Positions 1 through 8,315 of a stretch of 64,000 nt of DNA are shown piece by piece; within the stretch, counting starts at the first letter, position 1; each line of letters begins with the position of its first letter. Origin of the DNA: Ignavibacteria bacterium RIFOXYB12_FULL_35_14 (GTDB lineage Bacteria; Bacteroidota; Ignavibacteria; Ignavibacteriales; Ignavibacteriaceae); contig MHAR01000053.1 of NCBI GenBank assembly GCA_001803045.1, forward strand, positions 1 to 64,000, written 5' to 3'. Under the pieces are notes generated by a model. It saw nothing but the letters and a program-made list of their open reading frames with translations. It was not told the origin of the DNA and did no database searches. The position numbers were made by a program, and so were the translations under genes.

Positions 1-35
1 ACAGGTAATAAGGTTTTGTTCTCCCATTTTAGATT

Positions 36-158
36 GTTACTAAGGTTAGCTAAAATGCAGATAAGGTTTTATTAAATCAGGCCGTGACTTAAGAAAAATT
101 ATTTTGCTTTGCTCAAAAGAATATATGCAGTATTATTCAAAGAATTAACCTTAGTAAC
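36..158. repeat. 13-bp inverted repeat with wide spacing
   Basis: GTTACTAAGGTTA at 36-48 is the exact reverse complement of TAACCTTAGTAAC at 146-158. A second pair, GATAAGGTT at 60-68 and AACCTTATC at 181-189, lies in the same stretch. The roughly 97-nt separation makes a simple hairpin or operator unlikely. It could be the ends of a decayed small mobile element. No function is visible. Confidence 0.5.
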
Positions 159-216
159 TAGAATATGCACTAATTTTTTAACCTTATCACTTTATTATTT
201 TGTAATCTTGAATAGC

Positions 217-245
217 TTGAATCGATAGCTGGTCGACTTTATAAA
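217..245 (+). promoter_or_regulatory. Candidate sigma-70 promoter for the sodium symporter gene
   Basis: TTGAAT at 217-222 and TATAAA at 240-245 are separated by exactly 17 nt. Transcription would start near 252, giving a leader of about 36 nt before the ATG at 288. No clear Shine-Dalgarno sequence follows. Confidence 0.5.
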
Positions 246-287
246 GTAGTATAAAAAAATTTATTAGATAATCAATTTGGTAATAGA

Positions 288-1844
288 ATGAGCCAAACAG
301 GTGAACGCGAACAGTGGGGAACCAGGATCGGTTTAATTTTAGCTGTTGCCGGTAATGCAGTTGGATTAGGAAACTTTTTGAGATTTCCTGTTCAAGCTGC
401 ACAAAACGGCGGCGGTGCCTTCATGATTCCATACTTTGTGTTCTTTTTAATCCTTGGTATCCCTCTGATGTGGATTGAGTGGGGAATTGGAAGACACGGT
501 GGAAAATTTGGGCACGGAAGCGCACCGGGAATGTTTGATGTGATCTGGAAAAACCGAGTCGCAAAATATTTCGGTTCATTAGGATTGATTATCTCTCTCG
601 TCATAATGATCTATTATACTTACATTGAATCATGGACACTGGCATTCAGTTTTTTTTCTATCACACAAACATATTTTGATTTGCATACTTTTGATGCGAT
701 GAGAAATTTCCTCTACAGTTTTCAAGGGAAAGAAACCAGCGCATATTTTTCGAGCATTTGGCCATCCTATATTTTTATGATCGTTACTTTCTGTTTAAAC
801 TTTTGGATAATATACAGAGGCATTTCAAAAGGAATAGAAAAGCTGGCGAAGATAGCAATGCCAATGCTTTTTCTTTTTGCAATAATATTAGCAATTAGAG
901 TTTTAACTTTAGGTACACCAGATTCGGCTAATCCCGATAACAACGTAATCAATGGATTAGCATTCATTTGGAATCCTGATTTCTCACAGCTTGGAAATGC
1001 TTCTGTTTGGTTAGCTGCTGCGGGGCAAATCTTTTTCACATTATCAGTTGGAATGGGAACAATTCAAGCCTATGCAAGCTACTTAAAACCGAAAGATGAT
1101 ATTGCACTTTCCGGGCTTAGCACATCTGCAACCAACGAATTCGCTGAAGTTGTTCTCGGCGGCTCAATCGCAATTCCTGCTGCAGTAGCATTTTTCGGAG
1201 TGGCTATGACTACACAAATTGCAAAAGGAGGAGCTTTCGATCTTGGTTTTGTTTCGATGCCGTTAATCTTTGAACAAATTCCATTTGGTTCTTTCTTTGG
1301 ATTCATCTGGTTTCTTCTTTTATTTTTTGCAGGAATAACTTCTTCCGTTGCGATGGGGCAGCCAATCATAGCTTTTCTTGAAGATGAATTTAAGATCAGC
1401 AGACATAAAGCTACTGCAATTCTTGCTGTTGTTGTTTTGATAAGCGTTCAGTTTGTGGTTTTCTTTTTAAAGTATGGTTTCCTTGATGAAATGGATTATT
1501 GGGCAGGAACTTTTGGGCTTGCTGTTTTCGCATTAATTGAAACAATTTTATTCATGTGGGTTTTTGGCGCCGACAAAGCTTGGAAAGAAATGAATGAAGG
1601 CGGAGACATTGCAATCCCAAAAATCTTTTATTACATCATGAAGTACATCACGCCTGTTGTTCTATTTGTTATAATGATTTGGTGGTTTGTAAATGATGCA
1701 TTACCTATACTGGTGTTAAAAAATGTAAATCCTCAAAATGTTCCTTACATTTGGGGCGCAAGAATTTTGATGATAGTTCTTATGCTGGGCCTTTTCTTCT
1801 TGATTAAATTGGCATGGGATAAGAATAAGAAAAAGGTAATTTGA
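288..1844 (+). CDS. Sodium-dependent transporter, neurotransmitter:sodium symporter (NSS/SNF) family
   Basis: A 518-residue polytopic inner-membrane protein with about twelve hydrophobic segments. The N-terminus has the NSS signature GNAVGLGNFLRFP followed by a glycine-rich NGGGAF, which in LeuT-type transporters is the unwound part of TM1 that binds substrate and sodium. Family members couple sodium entry to uptake of amino acids or related solutes; the substrate cannot be read from sequence. The start at the ATG is supported by the conserved motif lying about 25 residues in, as in homologues. A TTGAAT-17-TATAAA promoter precedes it, and a 620-bp non-coding stretch separates it from kup, so it is probably monocistronic. 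Confidence 0.93.
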   Translation: MSQTGEREQWGTRIGLILAVAGNAVGLGNFLRFPVQAAQNGGGAFMIPYFVFFLILGIPLMWIEWGIGRHGGKFGHGSAPGMFDVIWKNRVAKYFGSLGLIISLVIMIYYTYIESWTLAFSFFSITQTYFDLHTFDAMRNFLYSFQGKETSAYFSSIWPSYIFMIVTFCLNFWIIYRGISKGIEKLAKIAMPMLFLFAIILAIRVLTLGTPDSANPDNNVINGLAFIWNPDFSQLGNASVWLAAAGQIFFTLSVGMGTIQAYASYLKPKDDIALSGLSTSATNEFAEVVLGGSIAIPAAVAFFGVAMTTQIAKGGAFDLGFVSMPLIFEQIPFGSFFGFIWFLLLFFAGITSSVAMGQPIIAFLEDEFKISRHKATAILAVVVLISVQFVVFFLKYGFLDEMDYWAGTFGLAVFALIETILFMWVFGADKAWKEMNEGGDIAIPKIFYYIMKYITPVVLFVIMIWWFVNDALPILVLKNVNPQNVPYIWGARILMIVLMLGLFFLIKLAWDKNKKKVI

Positions 1845-2048
1845 TTTAAATATGATCGATATAATAACTCATGTAACTCTAAGTAATGATATAAATTCGC
1901 AAACAAACCCAGTTCCTTTGATTATAGGACTATGCGTTCTGAAATGGATTTGCATACCTCACTTTTGAGCAAGAGGAGTTAATAATTATAGTTCATCATA
2001 AAGATGCGTACCTATAGTAAGGATACTATTAGATGTTTTTTGTCTAAA

Positions 2049-2090
2049 CCCCACGCTTCTCCCATAGGGATGCCTCTGGCAAGCGTGGGG
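2049..2090. repeat. Long imperfect hairpin, left unit of the element
   Basis: Outer arms CCCCACGCTT (2049-2058) and AAGCGTGGGG (2081-2090) pair perfectly. An inner hairpin, CCATAGG (2062-2068) with CCTCTGG (2073-2079), pairs at six of seven positions around a GATG loop. The core GATGCCTCTGGCAA (2069-2082) recurs exactly at 38168-38181. Confidence 0.75.
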
Positions 2091-2362
2091 AGTTTAATAC
2101 ACCAAGAATAAGATCGGGCTTTAGCCATAAATCGAGGGTAGTTATATCGCATGTTAAAATATGAGTACACACAGCTTGGGCTACTAAATACTAAGAGCAC
2201 ATATTGAGTAAAAATGTTAGAAAACAACTTTTCCAGCATTTGCGTGAGAACGTAAAAGAGAAATAGTTTAAATCGATTTCATTAATGGAGGTATGAAAAA
2301 CATACACCGAATGGTTTTAATCATCATGGCTAAAGCCCAGACTGCAGGTAGTTGTTGGGGTT

Positions 2363-2384
2363 ACCCCACGATAAATCGTGGGGT
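2363..2384. repeat. Near-perfect hairpin, right unit of the element
   Basis: ACCCCACGAT and ATCGTGGGGT are perfect inverted arms of 10 bp around an AA centre; a physical hairpin would probably use the outer 8 bp. It mirrors the left-hand CCCCACG hairpin. There is no T-run, so it does not look like an intrinsic terminator. Confidence 0.7.
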
Positions 2385-2512
2385 TAATTCATGTCTCGAA
2401 GAAACAACTCTTCGGAAAAAGTATGCATTATTATGATGAACCATAATTATTATATCCAAAAAATTTGGAGGGATCAAAAAAACCATTAGCTAGTCTATTC
2501 GGTTTTGATTCA

Positions 2513-4333
2513 ATGGCTGAGAAACATACTTCGTTTTCAATATTAGATAACATAAAAGCAATGGGACTTGTATTTGGAGACATTGGTACAAGCCCCATTT
2601 ACACTTTAACCGTAATCTTCACCCTCACTTCTCCAACAATTCAAAATGTAATGGGAGTATTATCTCTCATTTTCTGGGCTTTAATTGTTCTGGTTACAGT
2701 TGAGTATTCCTGGCTTGCAATGAGCTTAAGCACTAAAGGTGAAGGTGGAATAATTGTTCTAAAAGAAATTCTAAGTTCAAAAGTAAAAAAAGGAAGAAGA
2801 AGCTTATTCGCGGTTTATCTTGGGTATTTAGGAGTTTCTCTCTTAATGGGTGATGGAGTTATAACACCCGCGATAAGTATCCTTTCCGCAGTTGAAGGAT
2901 TAAAGCTTTTCCCAGGACTTGGAAATATATCTTTAGAAACGATTCTATTAATTACTTGTGCTATCACAATAATACTTTTTGCATTTCAACATAAAGGATC
3001 GGATAAAGTTTCTTCATCATTCGGTCCAATAATGATATTATGGTTTTTGGCGCTATTTACTTCAGGTATGTTTTATATTTTTAAAATTCCAAGTGTGCTA
3101 ATGGCAGTCAGCCCTCACTATGCCATAGATTTCATGCTTCATAACGGACTCCCAGGTTTTTTCATTTTAAGTGAAGTGATACTTTGCGCAACGGGAGGTG
3201 AAGCTTTATATGCTGACATGGGTCATTTGGGGGCAATACCAATACGACAAGCATGGTATCTTGTGTTTGTGGCTTTGGTGATAAATTATTTCGGTCAAGG
3301 TGCTTACCTTCAATTATATGGAAAATCTGAGTTCATACTTTTTGAAATGGTTCACAAAGTTTCAGATATACTTTATATACTGTTTATTATTCTGGCTTTG
3401 TTTGCAACGATCATCGCTTCTCAGGCAATGATAAGTGCGGTGATGTCTTTAGTTTATCAAGGAATAACAACAAGAATTTTCCCTTTGATGAAAATTAAGT
3501 ACACGTCCACTCATTTAAAATCCCAGATTTACATAGGTGCGGTTAATTGGATGCTTTTGGTCGCAGTGATAATAATGATCTTCCTTTTTAAGAAATCCGA
3601 AAATCTTGCCGCAGCATACGGTTTAGCGGTAACGGCTACGATGACAATCAGCGCAATATTTATGATTTGGATTTTTAAGGTAAGTAATATCAAAATTAAA
3701 TTTTACGCAGCGATTTTTGTTTTGATTATAGATTTGCTTTTCTTATTAGCCGTGTTTACAAAAATTCCTCACGGGGGTTATTGGTCATTAATCATTGCTT
3801 CTATCCCGTTTTTTGTGATAATGCTCTGGACAGTCGGTAACAAGAATTTGCAGATAGCGTTCAGATCATTATCAATAGATACTTTTCTTGAAAGCTATAA
3901 TCAGATATACAGTTTAGGAAACAATATAAAAGGCACAGCATTATTTCTCACAAAAAATTTAGAAAGAGTGCCGCCATACGTAGTTCACTGTATGCTGCGT
4001 ACAAGTATTATGTATGAAGAAAATATATTTATTTCTATCTCAACATCGGATTATCCATACGGAATAGATGTAACTAAGGTTGAAGAAATAGCTCCAGGAC
4101 TTAAAGGTTTAATAATTAGCTGCGGATATATGGAGTATCTTGACATTCCAGGAGTCCTCAAGAATGCCGGAATAAATGAGAAAGTGATCTTTTATGGTAT
4201 CGAAGAAATTTCAGCTAGAAGACCATTCCTTAGATTGTATGCTTTCCTAAAGAAAATTACTCCTCACTTTGTTGCATTCTATAAATTGAATTATCGAAAG
4301 TTACACGGAGTTGCAACTCGAATAGAATTCTAA
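2513..4333 (+). CDS. kup: Kup-type low-affinity potassium transporter
   Basis: A Kup/HAK/KT family potassium:proton symporter of the inner membrane. The signature VFGDIGTSPIYT lies near the N-terminus, followed by about twelve membrane segments and a soluble C-terminal domain of roughly 150 residues starting near residue 440, as in the family (about 620 residues). The start is uncertain: an in-frame TTG at 2465 gives 622 residues but overlaps the GGAGG that would be its own ribosome binding site, whereas the ATG at 2513 gives 606 residues with a weak upstream signal. I prefer 2513. The upstream flank is the end of the inverted-repeat element, so the native leader may have been altered. Confidence 0.92.
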   Translation: MAEKHTSFSILDNIKAMGLVFGDIGTSPIYTLTVIFTLTSPTIQNVMGVLSLIFWALIVLVTVEYSWLAMSLSTKGEGGIIVLKEILSSKVKKGRRSLFAVYLGYLGVSLLMGDGVITPAISILSAVEGLKLFPGLGNISLETILLITCAITIILFAFQHKGSDKVSSSFGPIMILWFLALFTSGMFYIFKIPSVLMAVSPHYAIDFMLHNGLPGFFILSEVILCATGGEALYADMGHLGAIPIRQAWYLVFVALVINYFGQGAYLQLYGKSEFILFEMVHKVSDILYILFIILALFATIIASQAMISAVMSLVYQGITTRIFPLMKIKYTSTHLKSQIYIGAVNWMLLVAVIIMIFLFKKSENLAAAYGLAVTATMTISAIFMIWIFKVSNIKIKFYAAIFVLIIDLLFLLAVFTKIPHGGYWSLIIASIPFFVIMLWTVGNKNLQIAFRSLSIDTFLESYNQIYSLGNNIKGTALFLTKNLERVPPYVVHCMLRTSIMYEENIFISISTSDYPYGIDVTKVEEIAPGLKGLIISCGYMEYLDIPGVLKNAGINEKVIFYGIEEISARRPFLRLYAFLKKITPHFVAFYKLNYRKLHGVATRIEF

Positions 4334-4377
4334 AAAATATTTTTATCTTTACAGTAATCATTAACGGAAAATAATCT

Positions 4378-5676
4378 ATGGAACATTCTTCTCTTCACAT
4401 ACCTGAAATTAGTATGCTGCCGTTTGTGCTTATGCTTGCATCTATTGCAATTTTACCCTTAACCTTAAATCATTATTGGGAGAAGAACAAGAATAAACTT
4501 ATAATAGGGTTGATTCTTAGCATTCCAGTAGTAATTTATTTGCTCTCTACCGGTTTAACAGGTGCATTATATCATACTATTGTTTTTGATTACATACCTT
4601 TTATAATACTTCTCGGCTCTCTTTTTGTGATCACCGGTGGCATTTATTTGACAGGTGACATTGAAGCTAAACCGACAATCAATACCTTGTTTCTGGGAAT
4701 TGGTGCAGTGCTTGCCTCATTCATGGGAACGACAGGTGCTGCCATGCTATTAATTCGTCCAGTAATACAAACCAATAAAGAAAGAGAATATAAAGTCCAT
4801 ACAATTTTATTTTTCATAGGAATTGTTGCTAACTGCGGCGGTTTACTTACTCCGCTCGGCGATCCCCCATTATTTATGATGTATTTGCGCGGAGCCCCAT
4901 TTACATGGTTCTTCAGCCTATTTATGGAATGGCTTTTAACAAATTCTCTATTACTAATAATATATTTTTTAGTTGACAGCTACTTTTATAAAAAGGAAAA
5001 ACCGAGTGCTATTCGTATTGATAAAGCTGTTATCAAACCGATTAAAATAGAAGGTAGAATTAATTTTTATTATTTAGTTGGGGTTATCTTAGCTGTAGCA
5101 TTACTTAATGAACAATATCTTCCGTTCATAAAAACAAATCATTACTTAAAATTCATCCGTGAGTTTGCAATTCTTGCACTGGCTTATTTATCAATGTTAA
5201 CTACGCCCAGGTTAACGAGAACATCCAATAATTTTACATGGGGACCGATTGAAGAAGTGGCATACCTCTTTCTTGGTATTTTCATTACAATGGTTCCATG
5301 CTTGCTTTATCTCGAAGCAAACGCTAAAACTCTTGGTGTAACATCAACAACTCAATTTTATTATTACACTGGCTTATTAAGCAGCTTTCTTGATAACACG
5401 CCAACTGCAGTGACATTTCATTCACTTGCATTGGGACTAAAACAATCTGCTCCATCCATTGTTGCAGGAATACCAGAAGAAATCCTTAAAGCCATTTGTA
5501 CAAGCGCGGTATTTTTTGGCAGTATAACATACATTGGCAATGGTCCTAACTTTATGGTAAAGGCAGTTGCAGAAGAGAACAATATTAAAATGCCGGATTT
5601 CTTCAGCTACATGTTAAGGTTTTCTATAATCGTTTTGTTACCAATTTTTATTATGGTTCAATTAATTTTAATGTAA
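4378..5676 (+). CDS. Sodium:proton antiporter, NhaD/CitMHS-like (ion transporter superfamily)
   Basis: A 432-residue polytopic membrane protein with about eleven hydrophobic segments. Two regions fit the ion transporter superfamily fold: FMGTTGAAMLLIRPV with the following NCGGLLTPLGDPP, and the second-half counterpart SSFLDNTPTAVTFH. Related proteins are annotated as putative citrate transport (CitMHS_2) or sodium:proton antiporters; I favour cation antiport but the substrate is not proven. It starts 44 nt after kup and could be co-transcribed with it. With the upstream sodium symporter and kup it forms a run of cation transporters. Confidence 0.8.
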   Translation: MEHSSLHIPEISMLPFVLMLASIAILPLTLNHYWEKNKNKLIIGLILSIPVVIYLLSTGLTGALYHTIVFDYIPFIILLGSLFVITGGIYLTGDIEAKPTINTLFLGIGAVLASFMGTTGAAMLLIRPVIQTNKEREYKVHTILFFIGIVANCGGLLTPLGDPPLFMMYLRGAPFTWFFSLFMEWLLTNSLLLIIYFLVDSYFYKKEKPSAIRIDKAVIKPIKIEGRINFYYLVGVILAVALLNEQYLPFIKTNHYLKFIREFAILALAYLSMLTTPRLTRTSNNFTWGPIEEVAYLFLGIFITMVPCLLYLEANAKTLGVTSTTQFYYYTGLLSSFLDNTPTAVTFHSLALGLKQSAPSIVAGIPEEILKAICTSAVFFGSITYIGNGPNFMVKAVAEENNIKMPDFFSYMLRFSIIVLLPIFIMVQLILM

Positions 5677-5696
5677 TTATAAAATTTTAAAAACTT

Positions 5697-6734
5697 ATGA
5701 ATAGACTATTCATTTTCTTGCTTCTGATTTTTGCATCATCATGCAGTGCTGAACCACCAGCTAATACTGATACGCTATTCATTGCTTTTTGGAATCTTGA
5801 AAATCTGTTTGACACAATTGATGATCCTAATAAGGATGATCAAGAATTTTTAACTGATGGAGTAAAAGAATGGACTAACGAACGGCTAGATAAAAAAATG
5901 TACAACTTAGCACGAGTTATTAATTACATGAATGATTTCAAAGCTCCAGACGCTTTTGGCGTTGTGGAATGCGAAAATCAAGCCATACTTGAAGTCTTAG
6001 TTTCAAAATATTTTAAAGACAGGAATTATAAAATTGCGTACGCTGAATCGCCCGATAATCGTGGAATAGATTGCGGTTTTATCTATGATGCAGATAAATT
6101 CAAATTTCTATCAACTAAGGATTATCAAATTAAAAAGCTAAGTTCTTCACCAACAAGATCAATTCTTAATATTACACTTCAGACTAAAAATGGTGAGGAA
6201 ATAATTTTTTTTGTGAATCATTGGTCTTCTCGCCGTAATGGTGCAAGTGAATCTGAGTACAAAAGAGTTGAAGCTGCAAAGGTCTTAAAAAGGGAAGTCG
6301 ATAGAATATTTGATAAAAACGGGTATGCGAAAATTATTATCATGGGTGATTTTAATGATGAACCCGTTGATGAAGCAATTCTTAAAACACTTGGAGCAGA
6401 TCCGTTCAAATGCGACCCTTCAAATAATCGGAATGTTCAAATCCTGGGAAAGGAGCTTTACAATTTATCCTATAATCTTTTTGAGCAGGGTTTAGGTACA
6501 ATCAGCTTTCGCGGTGATTGGAATCTTTTTGATCAGATAATCATTTCTTCAGGACTTGTGACTCAAAAAGGATTAAGCTACTTATGCGATTCATTTGATA
6601 TCTTCAGTTCAGATTTGGTTGCAACACGTTCAGGAAAATATAAAGGTACGCCGTTTCCAACATACGGTGGTAACCGTTATTTGGGAGGATACAGTGATCA
6701 TTTTGCCGTTTCAGCAAAATTTATTTTAAGATGA
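5697..6734 (+). CDS. Secreted lipoprotein, endonuclease/exonuclease/phosphatase family
   Basis: A 345-residue protein with a lipoprotein signal peptide: hydrophobic stretch at residues 3-12, then lipobox FASSC with Cys16. The mature part shows the EEP (DNase I-like) fold motifs: FWNLENLFDT near the N-terminus with metal-ligand Asn and Glu, NHWSSRR in the middle, MGDFNDEP (catalytic Asp and Asn), and a C-terminal YSDHFAVSA with the catalytic His. Family members cleave phosphodiester bonds in nucleic acids, lipids or inositol phosphates. The envelope location suggests nutrient scavenging, but the substrate is unknown. It lies 20 nt after the antiporter and 4 nt before the SDR gene. Confidence 0.88.
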   Translation: MNRLFIFLLLIFASSCSAEPPANTDTLFIAFWNLENLFDTIDDPNKDDQEFLTDGVKEWTNERLDKKMYNLARVINYMNDFKAPDAFGVVECENQAILEVLVSKYFKDRNYKIAYAESPDNRGIDCGFIYDADKFKFLSTKDYQIKKLSSSPTRSILNITLQTKNGEEIIFFVNHWSSRRNGASESEYKRVEAAKVLKREVDRIFDKNGYAKIIIMGDFNDEPVDEAILKTLGADPFKCDPSNNRNVQILGKELYNLSYNLFEQGLGTISFRGDWNLFDQIIISSGLVTQKGLSYLCDSFDIFSSDLVATRSGKYKGTPFPTYGGNRYLGGYSDHFAVSAKFILR

Positions 6735-6738
6735 TTAG

Positions 6739-7431
6739 ATGAAAAAGGAACTACTTATCTTCGGTTCTAACGGAGCTTTAGGAAAAGGTGTTACAAAAGT
6801 TTTGTTACAAAAGGATTTTGATAAAATTTATCTTTTTGATTTTGATCTTACAAATGACAAAATCTCGATAAATAAAACGGTGAATATTCAAATTAAAGAT
6901 TTAACCAAAGAAGAAAACGTAATCACAGCTCTTAGCCAAATTAAACCGGATAAAGATATTTATTACTTTTTGTTTTCGACAATTGGTGGATTTTGGGGCG
7001 GGGAAACAATATGGGAAACAAAGTATGAGGATTGGAATCGTATGATCAATTTAAACTTAAATACAAGCTTTTTATTGGCGAAACACTTTTCTTGGTTGGT
7101 TAAAGCCTCAGCAGGCGGTTCGATATGTTTTACAGCAGCATTTACAGCAGAAAATCCTGAGGGAATGAAAGGTGCCTATGGTGCATCCAAAGGTGCATTG
7201 ATTCATCTTGTAAAAACCTTGGCCATAGAAGGGCAAAAAATAAATTTAAGTGCAAATGCTATTTCACCTTATATTATTGATACTCCGGCAAATAGAAGCT
7301 GGACGCCGGATGCTGATTTTAGCAAATGGATTAAACCCGAAGAAATTGGCGAAATTGTTTATTCATTGTTTAGTAACTTTAGTTATATAAGTGGCAATGT
7401 AATTACTTTAAAAGATCGTTTTAAAAGCTAG
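6739..7431 (+). CDS. Short-chain dehydrogenase/reductase, dihydropteridine reductase-like
   Basis: A 230-residue cytoplasmic SDR. The nucleotide-binding glycine motif is FGSNGALGKG near residue 8 and the active-site Tyr and Lys are in AYGASK. The canonical catalytic Ser about 13 residues upstream of the Tyr is not found (the region reads FTAAFTAEN). Loss of the Ser is known in quinonoid dihydropteridine reductases, whose active-site context (GMxGYGxAK) this protein resembles, so a pteridine or other quinonoid substrate is possible. It starts 4 nt after the EEP lipoprotein stop, so the two are probably co-transcribed although no functional link is evident. Confidence 0.8.
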   Translation: MKKELLIFGSNGALGKGVTKVLLQKDFDKIYLFDFDLTNDKISINKTVNIQIKDLTKEENVITALSQIKPDKDIYYFLFSTIGGFWGGETIWETKYEDWNRMINLNLNTSFLLAKHFSWLVKASAGGSICFTAAFTAENPEGMKGAYGASKGALIHLVKTLAIEGQKINLSANAISPYIIDTPANRSWTPDADFSKWIKPEEIGEIVYSLFSNFSYISGNVITLKDRFKS

Positions 7432-7471
7432 ATATTTTTTGCAATTATTAAAAAACATGACAATATTCTTA

Positions 7472-7500
7472 TTGACTTTGTTTTTTGAAATGATTATTGT
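7472..7500 (+). promoter_or_regulatory. Candidate promoter of the ExbB/ExbD cluster
   Basis: TTGACT at 7472-7477 and TATTGT at 7495-7500 have a 17-nt spacer. The expected start is near 7507, with a leader of about 70 nt ending in a strong AGGAGGT ribosome binding site at 7561-7567 ahead of the exbB ATG. Confidence 0.55.
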
Positions 7501-7575
7501 AGATAAGTTATTTTACAAAAATTGTACTAACTTTCCTTTGATTCATTAACATTATTTATTAGGAGGTCATTCTCT

Positions 7576-8271
7576 ATGCAATTTGCAAATGCTATTTATT
7601 CTATGGTAATTGTCATTGCACAAACCACACAAGATTCTGGGGTTTTAAACTGGCTAACATCAAAGTATGAAGCTGGTGGCTTATTTATGCATCCTATCCT
7701 GGCATGCTTGGTTCTTGGTCTAGCTTTCGTATTCGAAAGAATCTGGACTTTATCAAGAGCTAGAGTGAATACTAAAAATTTTATTATCAATGTTAAAAAA
7801 GCTCTGGATGATGGTGGCATCGAAGCAGCTAAAGAAGTATGTGCAAATACTCGAGGGCCTGTTGCATCAGTTTTTCATGCCGGCTTGTTAAGAGCTCACG
7901 AAGGCTTTGATGCTGCTGAAAAAGCTATTATGACCTACGGCGGTATTGAAATGGGATTTTTAGAAAAAGGATTGATTTGGATTTCTACTTTTATAACAAT
8001 TGCTCCAATGCTTGGTTTTACAGGAACGGTTCAAGGTATGATTACAGCTTTCGATGCCATTAAAGAAGCTGCGCAAATTTCTCCTGCAATTGTTGCTGAA
8101 GGTATTTCTGTTGCTCTTCTAACTACTTTGTTTGGTTTAGTTGTAGCCATGATTTTGCAAGTATTTTATAATTATTTCGTTTCAAGAATTGATAGATTAG
8201 TTGGCGATATGGAAGAAAGTTCCGTTGAGTTAATTGATGCTTTATACGATATGAAGGATAAGAAGAAGTAA
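7576..8271 (+). CDS. exbB: MotA/TolQ/ExbB proton channel family protein
   Basis: A 231-residue inner-membrane protein with three predicted membrane segments, near residues 35-53, 130-150 and 172-195, and a cytoplasmic loop between the first two. The motif APMLGFTGTVQGMI is the ExbB/TolQ signature on the second helix, including the Thr residues lining the proton path. With the two downstream ExbD proteins it forms the motor that energises TonB or Tol-like partners at the outer membrane. The start is fixed by the AGGAGGT eight bases upstream. ExbB and TolQ cannot be told apart with certainty; the lack of tolA/tolB/pal nearby and the presence of a TonB receptor in the window favour ExbB. Confidence 0.92.
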   Translation: MQFANAIYSMVIVIAQTTQDSGVLNWLTSKYEAGGLFMHPILACLVLGLAFVFERIWTLSRARVNTKNFIINVKKALDDGGIEAAKEVCANTRGPVASVFHAGLLRAHEGFDAAEKAIMTYGGIEMGFLEKGLIWISTFITIAPMLGFTGTVQGMITAFDAIKEAAQISPAIVAEGISVALLTTLFGLVVAMILQVFYNYFVSRIDRLVGDMEESSVELIDALYDMKDKKK

Positions 8272-8307
8272 TTTCTCCTTCTTAAATATTTGTTAATTAA
8301 TATTTAA
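8260..8307 (+). repeat. Two AT-rich inverted repeats between exbB and exbD
   Basis: AAGAAGAAG (8260-8268) pairs with CTCCTTCTT (8275-8283) at eight of nine positions, overlapping the exbB stop. TTAAATATT (8282-8290) pairs perfectly with AATATTTAA (8299-8307). They could tune mRNA stability between exbB and exbD; AT richness makes chance possible. Confidence 0.35.
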
Positions 8308-8315
8308 AAAATAAA

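Larger units (their letters stand above)
1981..2451. mobile_element. 471-bp non-autonomous element with terminal inverted repeats (MITE-like)
   Basis: Positions 1981-2011 and 2421-2451 are inverted repeats matching at 27 of 31 positions. Inside, the layout is mirrored: on the left a CCCCACGCTT/AAGCGTGGGG hairpin (2049-2090) then GGGCTTTAGCC (2116-2126); on the right GGCTAAAGCCC (2328-2338), the exact reverse complement, then a CCCCACGA/TCGTGGGG hairpin (2363-2384). No transposase or convincing reading frame lies inside. No target-site duplication could be recognised. It resembles either a MITE moved in trans by a DDE transposase or a pair of inverted REP-like units (BIME). The right end is 14 bp before the earliest possible kup start, so it may influence kup expression. 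The rest of the gap, 1845-1980 and 2452-2512, shows nothing else. Confidence 0.65.

Noticed and set aside
2012-2239. A 75-codon minus-strand reading frame inside the inverted-repeat element
   Set aside because: It runs through the hairpins and repeat motifs, has no ribosome binding site and no recognisable protein features.
1970-2460. Target-site duplication flanking the inverted-repeat element
   Set aside because: The flanks GAGGAGT and TATCCAA do not match; the only shared bases belong to the inverted repeats themselves.
4091-4333. Possible separate regulatory gene at the end of kup
   Set aside because: The soluble C-terminal domain is in frame and is part of the normal Kup architecture.
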